From: Acidimicrobiia bacterium
GTDB taxonomy: Bacteria; Actinomycetota; Acidimicrobiia; ATN3; PSLF01
Reading direction: 5' to 3'
NCBI GenBank assembly: GCA_040289475.1
Contig: PSLF01000001.1
Location: forward strand, 186,942 to 250,941
Length of the DNA: 64,000 nt
Part shown: positions 63,304-64,000 of the stretch, piece after piece
How the letters are laid out: each line of letters starts with the position of its first letter
Numbering within the stretch: the stretch's first letter is position 1
The notes under the pieces: generated by a model
What the model was told of the DNA's origin: nothing
Databases searched by the model: none
The model's input: the letters and a program-made list of their open reading frames with translations, nothing else
Position numbers and translations under genes: made by a program

Positions 63304-64000
63304 TTGAGTTTTGGAACTTTTGGGAAAGGAAGCGCTGGTTCGAAGATCAGCGAGCTCCAGACGCGACTGCGCTCGCTCGGATACGCGATCGACGATACCG
63401 AGGTTTCTACGGGCCAGTTCGGTCCCTCGACTGAAGCAGCGGTCCGCTCATTCCAACAGGATCACCGCTTGTTGGTAGACGGCTTGGTCGGTCCCGAAAC
63501 CTGGGAGACGCTGATAAGCGCAGGCGTATCTCTTGGAGACCGGCTCTTGTACTATACCGAGCCGATGCTGGAAGGAAGCGACGTCGCCGAGTTGCAAGGT
63601 CGGCTCAACGCCTTAGGCTTCGACTGTGGTAGAGCCGACGGCGTGTTTGGCCCTCTCACCGAGCGAGCCCTCAAGGAGTTCCAGCGCCAGGCTGGCGTCG
63701 TAGCAGACGGCGTGTTTGGCCCTCTCACCCATGCGGCCCTAGAGACTCTAGGAGAGCGAGGGCGCCTCCTGAGTGGTGGCTCACCCACAGAGGCGTTTCC
63801 TCCAAACTTAGGCCTACGCGGCGCCAGAGTTTACATCGACACTCCATCTGGCTTCGAACGCCGGACGTCGCCTGCTATCGACGCAGAGATCGCACGTCTT
63901 TCCTCGTCTCTCGCAAACGCCCTGGCACGGCACCTCGATGACCGAGGGGCGATAGGACACCAGCGAAGACGCGTCGGTCAATATCTCACCGCCGAAGAGC
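63304..64000 (+). CDS. CwlM-like protein: two peptidoglycan-binding domains and a degenerate amidase domain (partial)
   Basis: The gene runs off the right edge; 232 codons are visible. No ATG or GTG is usable, so I take the TTG at 63304. Two PG_binding_1 domains follow: KISELQTRLRSLGYAID ... DGLVGPETWETL, then VAELQGRLNALGF ... DGVFGPLTHAALETL. The amidase_3 fold then begins at about residue 177 with GARVYIDTPSGFERR. Active amidases have DPGHGG here with a zinc His; this one has DTPSGF and so lacks it. In M. tuberculosis, CwlM (Rv3915) is known as an essential regulator of MurA rather than a plain hydrolase, and it is phosphorylated by PknB; position and domain order match. Confidence 0.82.
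   Translation, partial: MSFGTFGKGSAGSKISELQTRLRSLGYAIDDTEVSTGQFGPSTEAAVRSFQQDHRLLVDGLVGPETWETLISAGVSLGDRLLYYTEPMLEGSDVAELQGRLNALGFDCGRADGVFGPLTERALKEFQRQAGVVADGVFGPLTHAALETLGERGRLLSGGSPTEAFPPNLGLRGARVYIDTPSGFERRTSPAIDAEIARLSSSLANALARHLDDRGAIGHQRRRVGQYLTAEE
63637..63729 (+). repeat. Exact 24-base repeat in the second PG-binding domain
   Basis: The same 24 bases (coding DGVFGPLT) occur at 63637-63660 and 63706-63729. The domain normally has two such FGP turns, but identical DNA suggests recent copying or gene conversion. Confidence 0.7.

Noticed and set aside
1-64000. Phage, insertion sequence or biosynthetic gene cluster
   Set aside because: No transposase, integrase, terminal repeats, polyketide or peptide synthetase genes were seen; tRNA genes have no integrase beside them.

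Overview
The window reads as a stretch of chromosome from an actinobacterium (Actinomycetota), probably an early-branching or little-studied class. Evidence: separate purS/purQ/purL genes, an F420-type luciferase-like oxidoreductase, a tRNA Glu-Asp-Phe cluster, a two-hotdog MaoC protein, a DUF5318 / class A PBP / GT87 block beside a divergent inositol-1-phosphate synthase (the gene order of Mycobacterium tuberculosis Rv0046c-Rv0051), and a right-hand block matching the Rv3907c-Rv3915 order next to the replication origin. The DNA is moderately GC-rich, less so than most actinobacteria. GTG and TTG starts are common, and at least one gene seems to start with CTG. No phage, insertion sequence or CRISPR array was seen.

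Layout. 1-1382: a cut-off membrane protein and a divergent CgeB-like glycosyltransferase. 1449-7718: purine operon purS-purQ-purL-purF-purM. 7804-8754: F420-type oxidoreductase. 8764-9165: intergenic region rich in CACTCG/CGAGTG palindromes. 9166-15392: signalling cluster of histidine kinase, lone receiver, large NarL-type membrane kinase, and a receiver-GGDEF-HD-GYP protein. 15444-16913 (minus): tRNA-Glu, -Asp, -Phe, then a ParA-type ATPase and a zinc-ribbon protein. 17113-21132: proline-rich membrane protein, hotdog thioesterase, Rrf2 Fe-S regulator with a perfect inverted repeat upstream, metallo-beta-lactamase-fold hydrolase, crotonase. 21256-25421: tRNA-Lys, gatC-gatA-gatB and a coupled lipoprotein.

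25527-34313: ilvD, a second coupled envelope protein, epoxide hydrolase-like protein, GDPD phosphodiesterase, copper ATPase, ilvB-ilvN. 34376-38179: DUF45 metallopeptidase-like protein, MaoC protein, an unknown membrane protein, an unknown gene running antisense into a DUF192 gene. 38166-43543 (minus): panB, GT87 mannosyltransferase-like protein, class A PBP, DUF5318. 43998-50921: ino1, a hypothetical membrane-anchored protein, a giant zinc-ribbon/cyclase/AAA/TPR regulator, a methyltransferase. 50991-54583 (minus): CCA-adding enzyme, RDD membrane protein, PilT ATPase.

54767-64000 is the most interesting block: GNAT protein, DUF6049-like secreted protein, small membrane protein, Ser/Thr kinase, divergent ECF-like sigma factor, zinc-finger anti-sigma, holin-like membrane protein, TrxB, TrxA, and a CwlM-like protein whose amidase domain lacks the expected zinc-binding motif. 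The flippase gene murJ, which sits in this position in M. tuberculosis fused to a pseudokinase, is absent; a free-standing kinase with all catalytic residues is in its place. I read the block as a cell-envelope control module coupling phosphorylation, a sigma switch and a pseudo-amidase.
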